Assembly (NCBI GenBank): GCA_027485675.1
Contig: JAIXQP010000006.1
Location: 124,001-188,000 of the forward strand
Source: Terriglobales bacterium
GTDB taxonomy: Bacteria > Acidobacteriota > Terriglobia > Bryobacterales > Bryobacteraceae
Direction: 5' to 3'
DNA: 64,000 nucleotides
Within the stretch, counting starts at the first letter, position 1, and every line of letters begins with the position of its first letter. Made by a program: the position numbers and the translations under genes. The notes beneath the pieces are model-generated. The model worked only from the letters and a program-made list of their open reading frames with translations. It was not told where the DNA came from and made no database searches. Positions 51,293 to 60,375 of the stretch are shown here, piece after piece.

Positions 51293-52726
51293 ATGAGCCT
51301 TTCCAGCTCCTTCTTTGGGCTAAAGTTCGGAATCACGGAGCGCGACCTGGATCGCTACCTCGCCGAGGCGCTCGGCCGCGGCGCCGAATACGCCGACTTG
51401 TACTTCGAGTACCTGGCGACCTCGTCGATCTCCATCGATGAGTCGATTGTGAAATCCGCGACGCAGGGTGTTTCGCTCGGGGTCGGGGTGCGCGTGATCT
51501 CCGGCGAGCGTACCGGCTATGCGTACTCGGACGACTTGAGCCCCGCCAAGATCCTGAAGGCGGCCGCGACGGCGGCCTGCATTGCGGACTCGCCGTCGAA
51601 GGTCGATACCGTGGGGCTGACGCCGTCGCTGCAGCACGATCTCTACCCGGTGCTGCGCGCGCCGATCGACCAGCCGCTCGAAGAGCGCGTTCTTTTCGTC
51701 AAGCGCGCCGACGCGGCCGCCCGCGCCAAGGACGCCCGCGTGATTCAGGTGCAGGCCTCCTACGCGGATTCGCTGCGGCATGTGCTGGTGGCGACTTCCG
51801 ATGGCAAGCTGAGTTTTGACCGGCAGCCGATGGCGCGGCTGAACGTGAGTGTGCTGGCCCGCGAAGGCGACGGCACGCCGCAGCAGGGATATTCGGGCGG
51901 CGGGGGCCGGGTGGGGCTCGACTTCTTTGCGGGGGCGAACTCGCCGGAGGCTTACGCCGAAGAGGCCGTGCGCCAGGCGATCGTCCAACTGGGCGCCATT
52001 GAGGCCCCGGCGGGGGAATCGGTGGTGGTGCTGGGACCGGGCTGGCCCGGGGTGCTGCTGCACGAAGCGGTGGGCCATGGCCTCGAAGCGGACTTCAACC
52101 GGAAGGGCACTTCGGCGTTCTCGGGACGGATCGGCCAGAAGGTGGCCAGCGAACTCTGCACCGTGATCGACGACGGCACCATCGACAGCCGCCGCGGCTC
52201 GCTGAACGTGGACGATGAGGCCAACCCGACGCGGCAGAACGTGCTCATCGAGAACGGCATTCTGCGCGGTTATTTGACCGACCAGCTTTCGGCCCGCTTG
52301 ACGGGTACGCAATCGACCGGCTCCGGCCGCCGCGAAAACTATCAACACATTCCCATGCCCCGCATGACCAATACCTTTATGCTCTCCGGCTCCTCAACGC
52401 CCGAAGAGATTATCCGCTCCGTTCCCAAAGGGATTTACTGCGCGAACTTCGGCGGAGGACAGGTGGACATCACGAGCGGGAACTTCGTCTTCTCCGCTTC
52501 GGAGAGCTATCTGATCGAAGACGGCAAGCTGACGCGGCCGGTGCGCGGGGCGACGCTGATCGGCAACGGGCCGGAGGCGATGCAGTACATCTCGATGGTG
52601 GGCAACGACCTGAAGCTCGACCAGGGGATCGGCATCTGCGGCAAGGACGGCCAGAGCGTTCCGGTAGGGGTGGGGATTCCCACCGTTCGCATCGATAAGA
52701 TGACCGTGGGAGGCACGGCTCGCTAA
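51293..52726 (+). CDS. tldD: TldD metalloprotease subunit
   Basis: 477 residues from ATG 51293 (AGAGG just upstream). The zinc site is LLHEAVGHGLEADFNRKG (HExxxH), with the later Cys and strands (ICGKDGQSVPVGVGIPTVRI) of the TldD fold. N-terminal DLYFEYLATSSISIDES and GVRVISGERTGYAYSDDLSP are also typical. TldD and TldE form a heterodimeric protease that threads and cuts unfolded peptides and matures some ribosomal peptides. The partner gene starts at the stop codon of this one. No candidate precursor peptide is visible nearby. Confidence 0.95.
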   Translation: MSLSSSFFGLKFGITERDLDRYLAEALGRGAEYADLYFEYLATSSISIDESIVKSATQGVSLGVGVRVISGERTGYAYSDDLSPAKILKAAATAACIADSPSKVDTVGLTPSLQHDLYPVLRAPIDQPLEERVLFVKRADAAARAKDARVIQVQASYADSLRHVLVATSDGKLSFDRQPMARLNVSVLAREGDGTPQQGYSGGGGRVGLDFFAGANSPEAYAEEAVRQAIVQLGAIEAPAGESVVVLGPGWPGVLLHEAVGHGLEADFNRKGTSAFSGRIGQKVASELCTVIDDGTIDSRRGSLNVDDEANPTRQNVLIENGILRGYLTDQLSARLTGTQSTGSGRRENYQHIPMPRMTNTFMLSGSSTPEEIIRSVPKGIYCANFGGGQVDITSGNFVFSASESYLIEDGKLTRPVRGATLIGNGPEAMQYISMVGNDLKLDQGIGICGKDGQSVPVGVGIPTVRIDKMTVGGTAR

Positions 52727-54075
52727 TGACCGAAGAACAACTGCGCGCAACGGCCGCCTCCGCCGTGCAGCAAGCCCTGGCGCTGGGCGCGACGGACGCC
52801 GAGTGCACGATCGCCGATGGCAGCGAGTTTTCAGTTTCGGTCCGGCTGGGCGAGGTGGAGAAATTGAAAGAAGCCGACTCCTGCGGCGCGGGGCTGCGGG
52901 TCCTGCTCGGCCAGAAGCAGGGGTCGTCCTACACCTCCGACCTGACGCCGGAGGGGATCCGGCAGATGGTGGCGAGCGCTGTCGAGATCGCCCGGATCAC
53001 GGAGCCCGACCCGTACGCCGGCCTGCCGGGCAAGGACGAACTGGGCCAACTGACGGGAGACCTGGGCCTGGCTTCGGACCTGACGCTTTCGACGGCGGAG
53101 AAGATCGAGTTGGCCAAGCGGGCCGAGAAGGCGGCGATGAGCGTCGACCCGCGCATCACCAACTCCGACGGCGCGTCGTTCGACTCCCACTCCGGCACCC
53201 GGGTGTTTGCTAACTCGCGGGGCTTTCTGGGCAGCTACCGTTCGACGAGCTGCTCGCTCTCGGCCGTTCCGGTGGCTAAGTCGGGCGACCGGATGGAGCG
53301 GGATTACTGGTACACGATTGGCCGGGACCACACGAAGCTCGAATCGCCGGAGCAGGTGGGCCGGATCGCGGCCGAACGGGTGCTCCGCCGTTTGGGCGCG
53401 CGGAAAATTCCGACGCAGCAGGCGACGATCGTCCTCGATCCGCGCGTGGCCCGGTCGCTGGTGGGCCATGTGTTTTCGGCCGTTACGGGCGACGCCATCT
53501 ATCGCAAGAGTTCGTTTCTGCTCGACAAGATCGGCCAGACCGTGGCTCACCCGTCGGTCACCATCGTTGATGACCCCACGATTCCCGGCCTGTTCGGCAC
53601 CTCGCCGTTTGATGACGAAGGGGTGCCCGGGCGCCGGCACCTGATCATCGAGAAAGGCGTGCTGAAGACCTACCTGCTGCACACCTACACGGCGCGGAAA
53701 CTCGGCCTGCAGACGACCGGCAATGCCTCGCGCGGGTTGACGGGCAGCCCCGGCACGGGGCACGGCAACCTGTTCCTCGAAGCGGGCGCCATGACGCCGG
53801 AGGAGATCCTGAAGACGGTCGGCACGGGCCTCTTCATCACCGAACTGATTGGGCAGGGCGTCAACACCGTCAACGGCGACTACTCGCGCGGCGCTTGCGG
53901 CTTGTGGATTGAAAACGGCGAGTTGACCTACCCTGTTGCGGAGGTCACGGTTGCTGGTAATCTGAGCGAGATGCTCAAGAACATCCTGCATATCGGCAAC
54001 GATCTGGAATTCCGCGGCTCCACGTCCGCCCCCACGATTGCCATTGGGGGCATGACCATCAGCGGGGTCCAATGA
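52726..54075 (+). CDS. tldE: TldE/PmbA protease subunit
   Basis: 449 residues, the partner of TldD without the zinc motif. Recognisable by DAECTIADGSEFSVSVRLGE, DSHSGTRVFANSRGFLGSYR, DEGVPGRRHLIIEKGVLKTY, LGLQTTGNASRG and IGQGVNTVNGDYSRGACGLW, which occur in order in PmbA/TldE. Start ATG overlaps the tldD stop by one base (TAATG), implying stoichiometric production. The downstream gene overlaps by ATGA. Confidence 0.95.
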   Translation: MTEEQLRATAASAVQQALALGATDAECTIADGSEFSVSVRLGEVEKLKEADSCGAGLRVLLGQKQGSSYTSDLTPEGIRQMVASAVEIARITEPDPYAGLPGKDELGQLTGDLGLASDLTLSTAEKIELAKRAEKAAMSVDPRITNSDGASFDSHSGTRVFANSRGFLGSYRSTSCSLSAVPVAKSGDRMERDYWYTIGRDHTKLESPEQVGRIAAERVLRRLGARKIPTQQATIVLDPRVARSLVGHVFSAVTGDAIYRKSSFLLDKIGQTVAHPSVTIVDDPTIPGLFGTSPFDDEGVPGRRHLIIEKGVLKTYLLHTYTARKLGLQTTGNASRGLTGSPGTGHGNLFLEAGAMTPEEILKTVGTGLFITELIGQGVNTVNGDYSRGACGLWIENGELTYPVAEVTVAGNLSEMLKNILHIGNDLEFRGSTSAPTIAIGGMTISGVQ

Positions 54076-54500
54076 TCAAGATCGTCCTGCTTATCGTCCT
54101 CGTCTTTGGCGGGGCGGCGTACTGGTATATTTCGCAGCCGAAGGTGGCCACCGGCCCCGCGCCGATCACGCCGGAGGCCAAGGCCTATGTCCGCAGCCTG
54201 CAACTGGCCGAGGTGGAGATGAAGGCCGCCGAGAGCTTTGCCTCGCAGCGCGTGGTGGAGATTACGGGCAAGATCACGAACAATGGCGACCGGCGGCTGA
54301 AGCTGGTAGAGCTGAACTGCGTCTTCGCCGACGCCTACGGGCAGCCGTTGACGCGAGAGCGCGTGGCCATTGTGCGCGCGAGCAAAGGCGGCCTGGCGCC
54401 GAACGAGACCAAGACCTTCCGCCTGCCGTTCGACAACCTGCCGCCGGGCTGGAACCAGGCGCTGCCGCAACTCGTGATCGCCCAAATCGAATTCGAATAA
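54072..54500 (+). CDS. Membrane-anchored FxLYD/DUF2393-like protein
   Basis: 142 residues with one N-terminal membrane helix (IKIVLLIVLVFGGAAYWYIS) and an exported beta-sandwich: VVEITGKITNNGDRRLKLVE, LNCVFADAYGQPLTRERVAI, LAPNETKTFRLPFDNLPPGW, LVIAQIEFE. The GxxxNxxxxxLxxVxxxxxFxDxxG pattern resembles FxLYD or DUF2393 domains. Probably an envelope protein; function unknown. It is part of the tldD-tldE transcript by overlap. Confidence 0.75.
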   Translation: MIKIVLLIVLVFGGAAYWYISQPKVATGPAPITPEAKAYVRSLQLAEVEMKAAESFASQRVVEITGKITNNGDRRLKLVELNCVFADAYGQPLTRERVAIVRASKGGLAPNETKTFRLPFDNLPPGWNQALPQLVIAQIEFE

Positions 54501-54503
54501 ACC

Positions 54504-56018
54504 ATGCCGAAACTGCTTCTTGTCGAAGACGATCCGGACCAGCTCGAGATCCGCTCGCTGATTCTCGAACAGGCCGGCCATGAGGTTTTCGGCGCGGCCT
54601 CCCGCGCGCAGGCCTTGGCCCTCGCGAAAGAGCACGCGCCAAGCCTGGTCGTGATGGACCTGCGGCTGCCGCGCACCGCCGACGGCGTCGCGTTGATTGA
54701 GGCGCTGCGGGCGCTGTCTCCCGCGCCGCGCATCGTGGTGCTCTCCGGCTGGACTGCGGACTTGGCCACGGCGCCGGAGGTGGACGCCGTGCTGGCGAAG
54801 CCGGTGCGTACGCCGGAGCTGATTCACCTGATTGCCCGGCTCTCGGCGGCGCTGCTGTTCTGCTGGCTGCCGCTGGCGGGCGCGGTGATCGACCTCAAGG
54901 AACCCGCCGAGGTTCTGGCCGAGATCACGGCCCCGGTCTCCGACTGGCAGACCCAGCCGAAGATCGCCGACCTGCTGGTGGACGGGAAAGCGAGGCTGCA
55001 GGTGCCGCTCGCTGCTCCGCGGCAGACCGTGTTCCTCGGCCGCCTGCCGGCCGGGCGGCACGAAGTGACGATGCCGCAGGCGGCGATTCAGCTTTCGACG
55101 ACCACCGACCCGATCCATCTGCACACGCCCGTGCTGTTTGAGCGGAAGAACGCCATTGGCAAGTTCTCGGACGTTCCGCTGCTGACGTACGCGGAGTGGC
55201 TGAACGAGAACGGCCAGAAGGTGCTCCAGTATTCGGTGATTTTCTCGAACGAAGACGGCGGCACGTCCACTCGCTTTCTGATGGCGCGCTGGGGCCGGAC
55301 CACGGACATCGAGTTCGTCTACAAGGTTTACTTCCGCGCGGATGGGGCGAAGGAGAAGGCAATCATCCAGGGACGGGGGCATAAGGACCTGACCTTTACG
55401 GGGCCATTTGAGGACAGTCATCCGCTGCTGATGCCGGTGACGGACAACAACATGGTGGCCGGGGAAGGCCCCTCGGCGGTCCGCTACCAACCGGCGGCGA
55501 CGCTGGTGGATCTGGAGTCGGCCTCGCGCGAGTCGGTGATGGACCAGGCGCCGTTCACCTGGCAGGCCATGACGAAGGAATTGATCCGCGAAGGGAAGTT
55601 GCGGCCGTTTGGCGTGGAGCGGGGCGAAGATATCTCGGATCCGCGGAACTATCTGTACCTGGAGTTCGCCGTGAAGAACCGCCTGTCGCGGGTGGCCGCG
55701 ATGGTAAAGCTACGAAACGAAGCCAAATGGCGGATGTCGCATCTTGGGGTTCCGGGCGGGGCGATTGACCGGGATGGCTGGGTGCGGACGACGATTGAAC
55801 TGCCGCCCGGCACGAAGACCGCCGATGTGGCCGAGATCGGCATTCAGTGCCTGGCCGCCGAGCGCGCCAAGCAACTCGGCCGCTGCGAGATTCCCGCGGT
55901 GAGCAAGGCGTTCTTCCTGCGGCCGGATATGCTGCCGGGCGACTCGTTCTTCTCCTCGCGCGCGCCGGTGCAAATCGGCGTGGGCGAGGCGTGGACATGG
56001 ACCTTAAGCTCAAAGTGA
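54504..56018 (+). CDS. Receiver domain fused in frame to a secreted-type domain of unknown function
   Basis: 504 residues. Residues 1-112 are a response-regulator receiver: acid pocket at LLLVEDDPDQ, phospho-acceptor Asp52 (VVMDLRLP), Ser81, Lys99 (LAKPV). It is followed directly by a hydrophobic segment (LSAALLFCWLPLAGAVI, 113-129) and about 370 residues of beta-rich sequence (QTVFLGRLPAGRHEVTMPQA, YSVIFSNEDGGTSTRFLMAR, FVYKVYFRADGAKEKAIIQG, WRMSHLGVPGGAIDRDGWVR) that looks extracytoplasmic. A receiver placed in front of an exported domain is topologically odd. A GTG at 54789 (residue 96) with GGAGG eight bases upstream would begin an independent product whose first 34 residues form a signal peptide. 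So this may be two overlapping genes or a real fusion. Confidence 0.7.
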   Translation: MPKLLLVEDDPDQLEIRSLILEQAGHEVFGAASRAQALALAKEHAPSLVVMDLRLPRTADGVALIEALRALSPAPRIVVLSGWTADLATAPEVDAVLAKPVRTPELIHLIARLSAALLFCWLPLAGAVIDLKEPAEVLAEITAPVSDWQTQPKIADLLVDGKARLQVPLAAPRQTVFLGRLPAGRHEVTMPQAAIQLSTTTDPIHLHTPVLFERKNAIGKFSDVPLLTYAEWLNENGQKVLQYSVIFSNEDGGTSTRFLMARWGRTTDIEFVYKVYFRADGAKEKAIIQGRGHKDLTFTGPFEDSHPLLMPVTDNNMVAGEGPSAVRYQPAATLVDLESASRESVMDQAPFTWQAMTKELIREGKLRPFGVERGEDISDPRNYLYLEFAVKNRLSRVAAMVKLRNEAKWRMSHLGVPGGAIDRDGWVRTTIELPPGTKTADVAEIGIQCLAAERAKQLGRCEIPAVSKAFFLRPDMLPGDSFFSSRAPVQIGVGEAWTWTLSSK

Positions 56019-56221
56019 TTCCGCGCAGCCCGCGGACGGAGTTCGCCGGGGAGATGGCGGACGGCACCGTGAAACTGAAGCTGAAGGCGGTGCCCGAGGA
56101 CGGGAAGGCGAATGCGGCGCTGATCGCATTTCTGGCGGCGCACTATGGCGTGGCCCAGTCGGCGGTGGAGATTCTCGCGGGGGCTACTTCTCAGCGGAAG
56201 CTGGTGCGGGTGCACCTTTAG
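55997..56221 (+). CDS. DUF167/YggU family protein
   Basis: 74 residues from ATG 55997, whose first 22 nt overlap the preceding gene in another frame. DLKLKVIPRSPRTEFAGEMA, then KLKLKAVPEDGKANAALIAF and SAVEILAGATSQRKLVRVHL match the whole length of DUF167. Function unknown. It converges on the next minus-strand gene with a 38-nt overlap. Confidence 0.88.
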   Translation: MDLKLKVIPRSPRTEFAGEMADGTVKLKLKAVPEDGKANAALIAFLAAHYGVAQSAVEILAGATSQRKLVRVHL

Positions 56222-56729
56222 CCTTCTGGTAGTCGTCAGCGAGGCGCTTGGCCACCTTGTCCGCCACGTCCGCCGCCGCGCCCTTGAACTTGCCGCCGAG
56301 CGACTCCTGCGTGGTGGACCAGATCACGTCGCCGTCGGGGGTCACCAGCCGCACGGACGCCGTGGCTTCGTGTTTTCGTTCGACGATGCGCTGCGCTTCA
56401 CTGTCACCGACTTGGGCGCCAATGCCGCGGCCGAGCATGTTGCCGCGATTGTTTCCGGCGCCGATGCTGGTGCGGGCGGAGATCCCTTCGCTGGTTTGGA
56501 AGGTGTCGGTGAAGATGAGGTCCTCGGCCGAGCCGCGGAGGATGGCGTCAGCGCGGTCCGGGTTTTCGGTGAGTTGAAAGAGCTTGGTGGCCTGGATGGC
56601 GGTGATGATCATGTCGCGCATGTGACCGGCCGTGTCCCCACCGTTCAACTTCTCGACGCAGATCCGCTTCACTTGCACCAGCTCTTCGCCATACAGGCTG
56701 CCGGCGATCAGGAAGATCAGCAATCTCAT
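56184..56729 (-). CDS. Secreted protein of unknown function
   Basis: 181 residues with a signal peptide (RLLIFLIAGSLYGEELVQV). The body includes DMIITAIQATKLFQLTENPD, RADAILRGSAEDLIFTDTFQ, a Gly/Asn stretch (TSIGAGNNRGNMLGRG) and ASVRLVTPDGDVIWSTTQES followed by an alpha-helical tail (ADVADKVAKRLADDYQKA). The combination of a predicted ADAxLxG strand and VRLVxxDGxVIWS resembles CsgG/TolB-like envelope proteins, but I would not assign it. Overlaps the upstream gene by ATGA. Confidence 0.7.
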   Translation of the reverse strand: MRLLIFLIAGSLYGEELVQVKRICVEKLNGGDTAGHMRDMIITAIQATKLFQLTENPDRADAILRGSAEDLIFTDTFQTSEGISARTSIGAGNNRGNMLGRGIGAQVGDSEAQRIVERKHEATASVRLVTPDGDVIWSTTQESLGGKFKGAAADVADKVAKRLADDYQKAKGAPAPASAEK

Positions 56730-57172
56730 CCCTTGCCCGCCTTTCTCGCCTCTTCGTCCTGGAAGGTGACCTTGCGTCCGGTGCGGGCTTCAAGACTCAC
56801 GAGCAGGGCCCGGACGTCGCCTTTTTCGACGCGGAAGATCATCGCCTGCTGGCGGCCTTCGGCGTCTTCGTAGCCGACGGTGAGGAAGTGTTTGCGCGTC
56901 TTGGCGAGCAGAAAGATGGGCGAGACGAGCGCGGCGGAGAGATAGCGGCGGTCCACTTTCTGGCCGTATTCCAACTGATTGATCCGCTCGAAGGGAACGG
57001 TGAGGGCGAGCTTCTTGAACTGCACGACCAGTTGCTCGGCACCGGCCGTATTCATCCGCCCGTCGGCCTTCTCCGTGAGTTCAGAGACGGTGCCCCCGAT
57101 GTATTCGACGCGCCCCCCCGGCCCCTCGGCCAGCGCCAACCCCGTCCACATGACGAACGCCACTACGCGCAT
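56726..57172 (-). CDS. Secreted protein of unknown function
   Basis: 148 residues. Signal peptide RVVAFVMWTGLALAEGPG, then GRVEYIGGTVSELTEKADGR, LVVQFKKLALTVPFERINQL, YGQKVDRRYLSAALVSPIFL, KTRKHFLTVGYEDAEGRQQA and a basic C-terminus. The middle hydrophobic stretch (LSAALVSPIFLLAK) is short for a membrane span. No family recognised. It is the first gene of a two-gene unit with the next secreted protein. Confidence 0.68.
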   Translation of the reverse strand: MRVVAFVMWTGLALAEGPGGRVEYIGGTVSELTEKADGRMNTAGAEQLVVQFKKLALTVPFERINQLEYGQKVDRRYLSAALVSPIFLLAKTRKHFLTVGYEDAEGRQQAMIFRVEKGDVRALLVSLEARTGRKVTFQDEEARKAGKG

Positions 57173-57234
57173 ACGGCAAGAGAGTGGGAATATCTCCGCG
57201 ATTCTCTCTTTCTTTTTTCGGCATCATAGTAGCA

Positions 57235-57823
<589 letters not shown>

Positions 57824-57834
<11 letters not shown>

Positions 57835-58174
57835 GCTGCCCTTTGTTCTCGGGGTCCTGCTGCTCGTGGCCCAGCTCGGGGCCATCGTCTATTCGCGCTT
57901 CACGCCGTTGCGTTACTTCTGCTGGGCGCCGTTTGACCAGCAGACGCAGTACACGATTGCGGTTGCAATCGGCGGCGAGGGGTTGACGGAGATGCAGATT
58001 CAAAGGCGCTACCGCCGGCCGGCGGAGGGAACGGACAACCGGAGCGCCCACCACCTGTTCGATCTGATTGAACGCGCCGAGAGGAAGCTGGAACCCGCCG
58101 GACGCAGCCGCGTCACGGTGACCTATCGCGTGAATGGGGGTCCCGAAGAGATATGGCAATACCCGCGGCCCTAA
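57824..58174 (+). CDS. Small membrane-anchored protein of unknown function
   Basis: 116 residues starting at TTG 57824 with GGAGGAG upstream. One N-terminal helix (LPFVLGVLLLVAQLGAIVYS) then RFTPLRYFCWAPFDQQTQYT, RRYRRPAEGTDNRSAHHLFD and SRVTVTYRVNGGPEEIWQYP. The start is inside the previous gene and its end is inside the next, suggesting co-translation with the molybdoenzyme and the DCC fusion. No family recognised. Confidence 0.7.
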
Positions 58175-59298
58175 CGCGCCCGTTCCGGCTCAACGGACTG
58201 GATCTGCCGCCGCAGACGGTTCTGTTGTGCCGGTTGCTCGCGCTGACTCTTTTGGTGACGGGGCACGCCGCGGTGATTCAGACGCCGTTTCTGCCGTTTC
58301 TCCCGGGCCTGGATGAGCTTCCCGGAGTTCCGTTTCAGCGCGTGCTGCAAGCGGGCGTCGTTCTGGGATCGGTGGCGATGCTGTTTTCGACGCGCTTGCG
58401 GCTGGCCGCTTTGGTCACCGGGTCGGCGCTGCTGCTGGCGGTGCTGAGTTCGCGGGCCTACTACGGCAACAACAAGGCCTTCACGGCATTGCTGCTGATC
58501 CTGGCCGCCGCCGGCGACTTGCGGCTACTCCGCTGGCAGGTGGCGATTCTCTACTTCGGGGCGGGACTGAATAAGGCCCTGGACCCCGATTGGCATTCGG
58601 GACAGTTCTTCCACCACTGGGCCGGCGCTCGGCTCGAGAACGCCTTTTACCTGTGGGCGGCGCCGCTGCTGCCGCCGCTCGTGCTCGGCAAGATCTTCTG
58701 CTGGGCGACGATTGCGATGGAACTCGCGCTGGCGGGGCTGATGCCGTTCCGCCGGTTTGCGTGGCCGGCCATCTGGATAGCGACGCTGTTCCAGTGCGGG
58801 TTGCTGCTGTTTACCGGCCAGACGTTTACGCTGTTCTTCTTCGCTTCGCAGATTGCCCTGCTGGCTTTCGTTGAGTGGCCGAAGGAGCGCATTACGGTGA
58901 TCTGGGACGGAGAGTGCGGCTTCTGTGCGCAGACGAAGGAGCGGATCAACCGCTTCGATGCGGATGGGATTTTTGATTGGGTGCCGCAGCAGACCAACAT
59001 CGGGGAGCGGTGGGGGTTGACGCGGGAGACGCTGGCCAATGCGATGTATACGGTCTCGGGCGGAACGGTCCGCCACGGCTACGCCGCGTTTCGGGCGATG
59101 GCTGTGTGGCTGCCAGCGTTCTGGTATGCCGCGCTGGTGGCGGTCGCGGTGGCGCCGCGGTCCGCGGTGGTTGGGCTGCTGCTGTTTCTGACGCCGCTGT
59201 CGAACCCGGTGGGCGAAGCGGTCTATCGCTGGGTGGCCCGTAACCGCCATCGCTTGGGGGACCAAACTTGCGCCCTGCCCAACCGTCCGCCCTCGTGA
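58153..59298 (+). CDS. HTTM-like membrane domain fused to a DCC1-like thiol oxidoreductase domain
   Basis: 381 residues. About six membrane segments from residue 22 to 240 (VLLCRLLALTLLVTGHAAVI, VLGSVAMLFSTRLRLAALVT, WQVAILYFGAGLNKALDPDW, IWIATLFQCGLLLFTGQTFT) resemble the HTTM/vitamin-K-dependent carboxylase-like fold. The C-terminal domain begins ITVIWDGECGFCAQTKERIN with the DGxCxxC motif (252-258) of DUF393/DCC1-like thiol oxidoreductases, continuing WVPQQTNIGERWGL and GGTVRHGYAAFRAMA. A thiol-redox role at the inner membrane is likely. Overlaps the previous gene by 22 nt. Confidence 0.82.
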   Translation: MAIPAALTRPFRLNGLDLPPQTVLLCRLLALTLLVTGHAAVIQTPFLPFLPGLDELPGVPFQRVLQAGVVLGSVAMLFSTRLRLAALVTGSALLLAVLSSRAYYGNNKAFTALLLILAAAGDLRLLRWQVAILYFGAGLNKALDPDWHSGQFFHHWAGARLENAFYLWAAPLLPPLVLGKIFCWATIAMELALAGLMPFRRFAWPAIWIATLFQCGLLLFTGQTFTLFFFASQIALLAFVEWPKERITVIWDGECGFCAQTKERINRFDADGIFDWVPQQTNIGERWGLTRETLANAMYTVSGGTVRHGYAAFRAMAVWLPAFWYAALVAVAVAPRSAVVGLLLFLTPLSNPVGEAVYRWVARNRHRLGDQTCALPNRPPS

Positions 59299-59331
59299 GC
59301 CTTTTCGCGCGTTAAATCCGAGATCCCTGGC

Positions 59332-59751
59332 ATGTTCATCCTTTCTTCCGCCATGATGGAACACCTCGCCTACCGGCTGGCCGCGCGCACGGGACTGCAG
59401 CTCAAGACCTGCCGCAACATCCTGGCAGGCCGGTACCGAAAGTATAACCGCGGCATCCAGCTGCGGGCCGCCGAAGGGATCCGCAGCATCCTCTCATCGG
59501 ACGGCGGTTCGCCGGTGGTCTATGCCGACTCCGGCGCATTGGCTCCCAAGGACAGCAGCTTTCTTGGCAACCTCGCCAGCGCTATTGTGGCCGGCTACGT
59601 TCAATTTGGAAGCAATCTCGCTACCCATGCCGCCAAAGGCTTCGTTGCCTGGGTCACCGGCGCCAGCGCCGGCACCGGCAACTCCGAAGAAGGAGAAGGC
59701 GAGGGTGACGGCGAAGGCGAGGGTGAAGAGGGAGGCGGCGAAGAGAAGTAG
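59332..59751 (+). CDS. Protein with HTH-like N-terminus and acidic Glu/Gly repeat tail
   Basis: 139 residues. The N-terminal 55 residues (RLAARTGLQLKTCRNILAGR, then RGIQLRAAEGIRSIL) look like a helix-turn-helix of LacI/XRE style. A hydrophobic helix follows (FLGNLASAIVAGYVQFG) and then ATHAAKGFVAWVTGASAGTG. The last 25 residues are nearly all Glu and Gly with one Asp, encoded by an imperfect GGCGAA/GGCGAG hexamer repeat (about 59690-59745). Start uncertain: ATG 59332 or 59353. No family recognised. Confidence 0.6.
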   Translation: MFILSSAMMEHLAYRLAARTGLQLKTCRNILAGRYRKYNRGIQLRAAEGIRSILSSDGGSPVVYADSGALAPKDSSFLGNLASAIVAGYVQFGSNLATHAAKGFVAWVTGASAGTGNSEEGEGEGDGEGEGEEGGGEEK

Positions 59752-59753
59752 AT

Positions 59754-59981
59754 CTAGGTCGTCAACACGCCGTGCAACTTCTCGTTCATCAGGTCCTTGA
59801 CGTACAACTTCAGCTTTTTGAGCCGCGCTTCTTCAAGCTGCTCCTGGTCGGAGAGATATTCCTGACTCTCCATTTGCGTCACACGACGGTCCAACTCAGC
59901 ATGCTTCTGGGCGAGTAGCCGGAACTCCTCGCTGGTCGCCATCAGATGCGCTTTCACTTCATCCTGGTTCTGCAATTCCAT
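59754..59981 (-). CDS. DUF465 (YdcH-like) small helical protein
   Basis: 75 residues from ATG 59981, with GGAGG ten bases upstream. SEEFRLLAQKHAELDRRVTQ, then SDQEQLEEARLKKLKLYVKD and a C-terminal EKLHGVL fit DUF465 over its whole length: a single long amphipathic helical hairpin. Function unknown. It is downstream of rimI by 25 bases and ends two bases from the convergent gene. Confidence 0.88.
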   Translation of the reverse strand: MELQNQDEVKAHLMATSEEFRLLAQKHAELDRRVTQMESQEYLSDQEQLEEARLKKLKLYVKDLMNEKLHGVLTT

Positions 59982-60006
59982 GAACTCGGAACCTCCTTTT
60001 TGAACT

Positions 60007-60375
60007 TCAGGTATTCGCACCGTACACCTTTCGAAGTTCCATGACAAGGGCATCCTCCCGGGGGCCGCGGTAGTAATCCTTCCGCCTCCCGGTGACGGCG
60101 AAACCCAAAGTGCTATAGAGCGCTATGGCGGCGGCGTTGCTCTCGCGCACCTCGAGAAACACGGTTCCGGCCAGCGCGGCGTGGAGCAGGGCCTTGGCCA
60201 GTCCGCGGCGCCGGAACGCTTCCTGGACCTCGATTTCGAGGAGTTCGCTCTCGCCTTCACCCAGGCTGCGGAGGGCGGCCCAGCCGCGGACGGCGCCGTC
60301 GATTTCGACGACCCAGATCTCATAGGCCGACCACTCGGGCGGCGCCTCGGCGGCCGTGCCGCGGCGCACCGTCAT
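60007..60375 (-). CDS. rimI: GNAT acetyltransferase, RimI-like
   Basis: 122 residues. VVEIDGAVRGWAALRSLGEG, LLEIEVQEAFRRRGLAKALL (acetyl-CoA loop R-R-R-G-L-A), FLEVRESNAAAIALYSTLGF and RRKDYYRGPREDALVMEL follow the RimI order. It is about 25 residues shorter than E. coli RimI at the N-terminus but has all the core motifs. Acts on N-terminal amines of ribosomal or other proteins. Overlaps the glycosyltransferase gene by ATGA. Confidence 0.85.
   Translation of the reverse strand: MTVRRGTAAEAPPEWSAYEIWVVEIDGAVRGWAALRSLGEGESELLEIEVQEAFRRRGLAKALLHAALAGTVFLEVRESNAAAIALYSTLGFAVTGRRKDYYRGPREDALVMELRKVYGANT

Noticed and set aside
51293-54500. TldD/TldE as part of a ribosomal-peptide (RiPP) cluster
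   Set aside because: No precursor-like small gene, cyclodehydratase or exporter lies next to it; a general protease role is more probable.
53928-55490. 520-codon open frame on the - strand across the end of tldE and the receiver fusion
   Set aside because: Antisense shadow, spanning three well-supported + strand genes, with no ribosome-binding site or domain.
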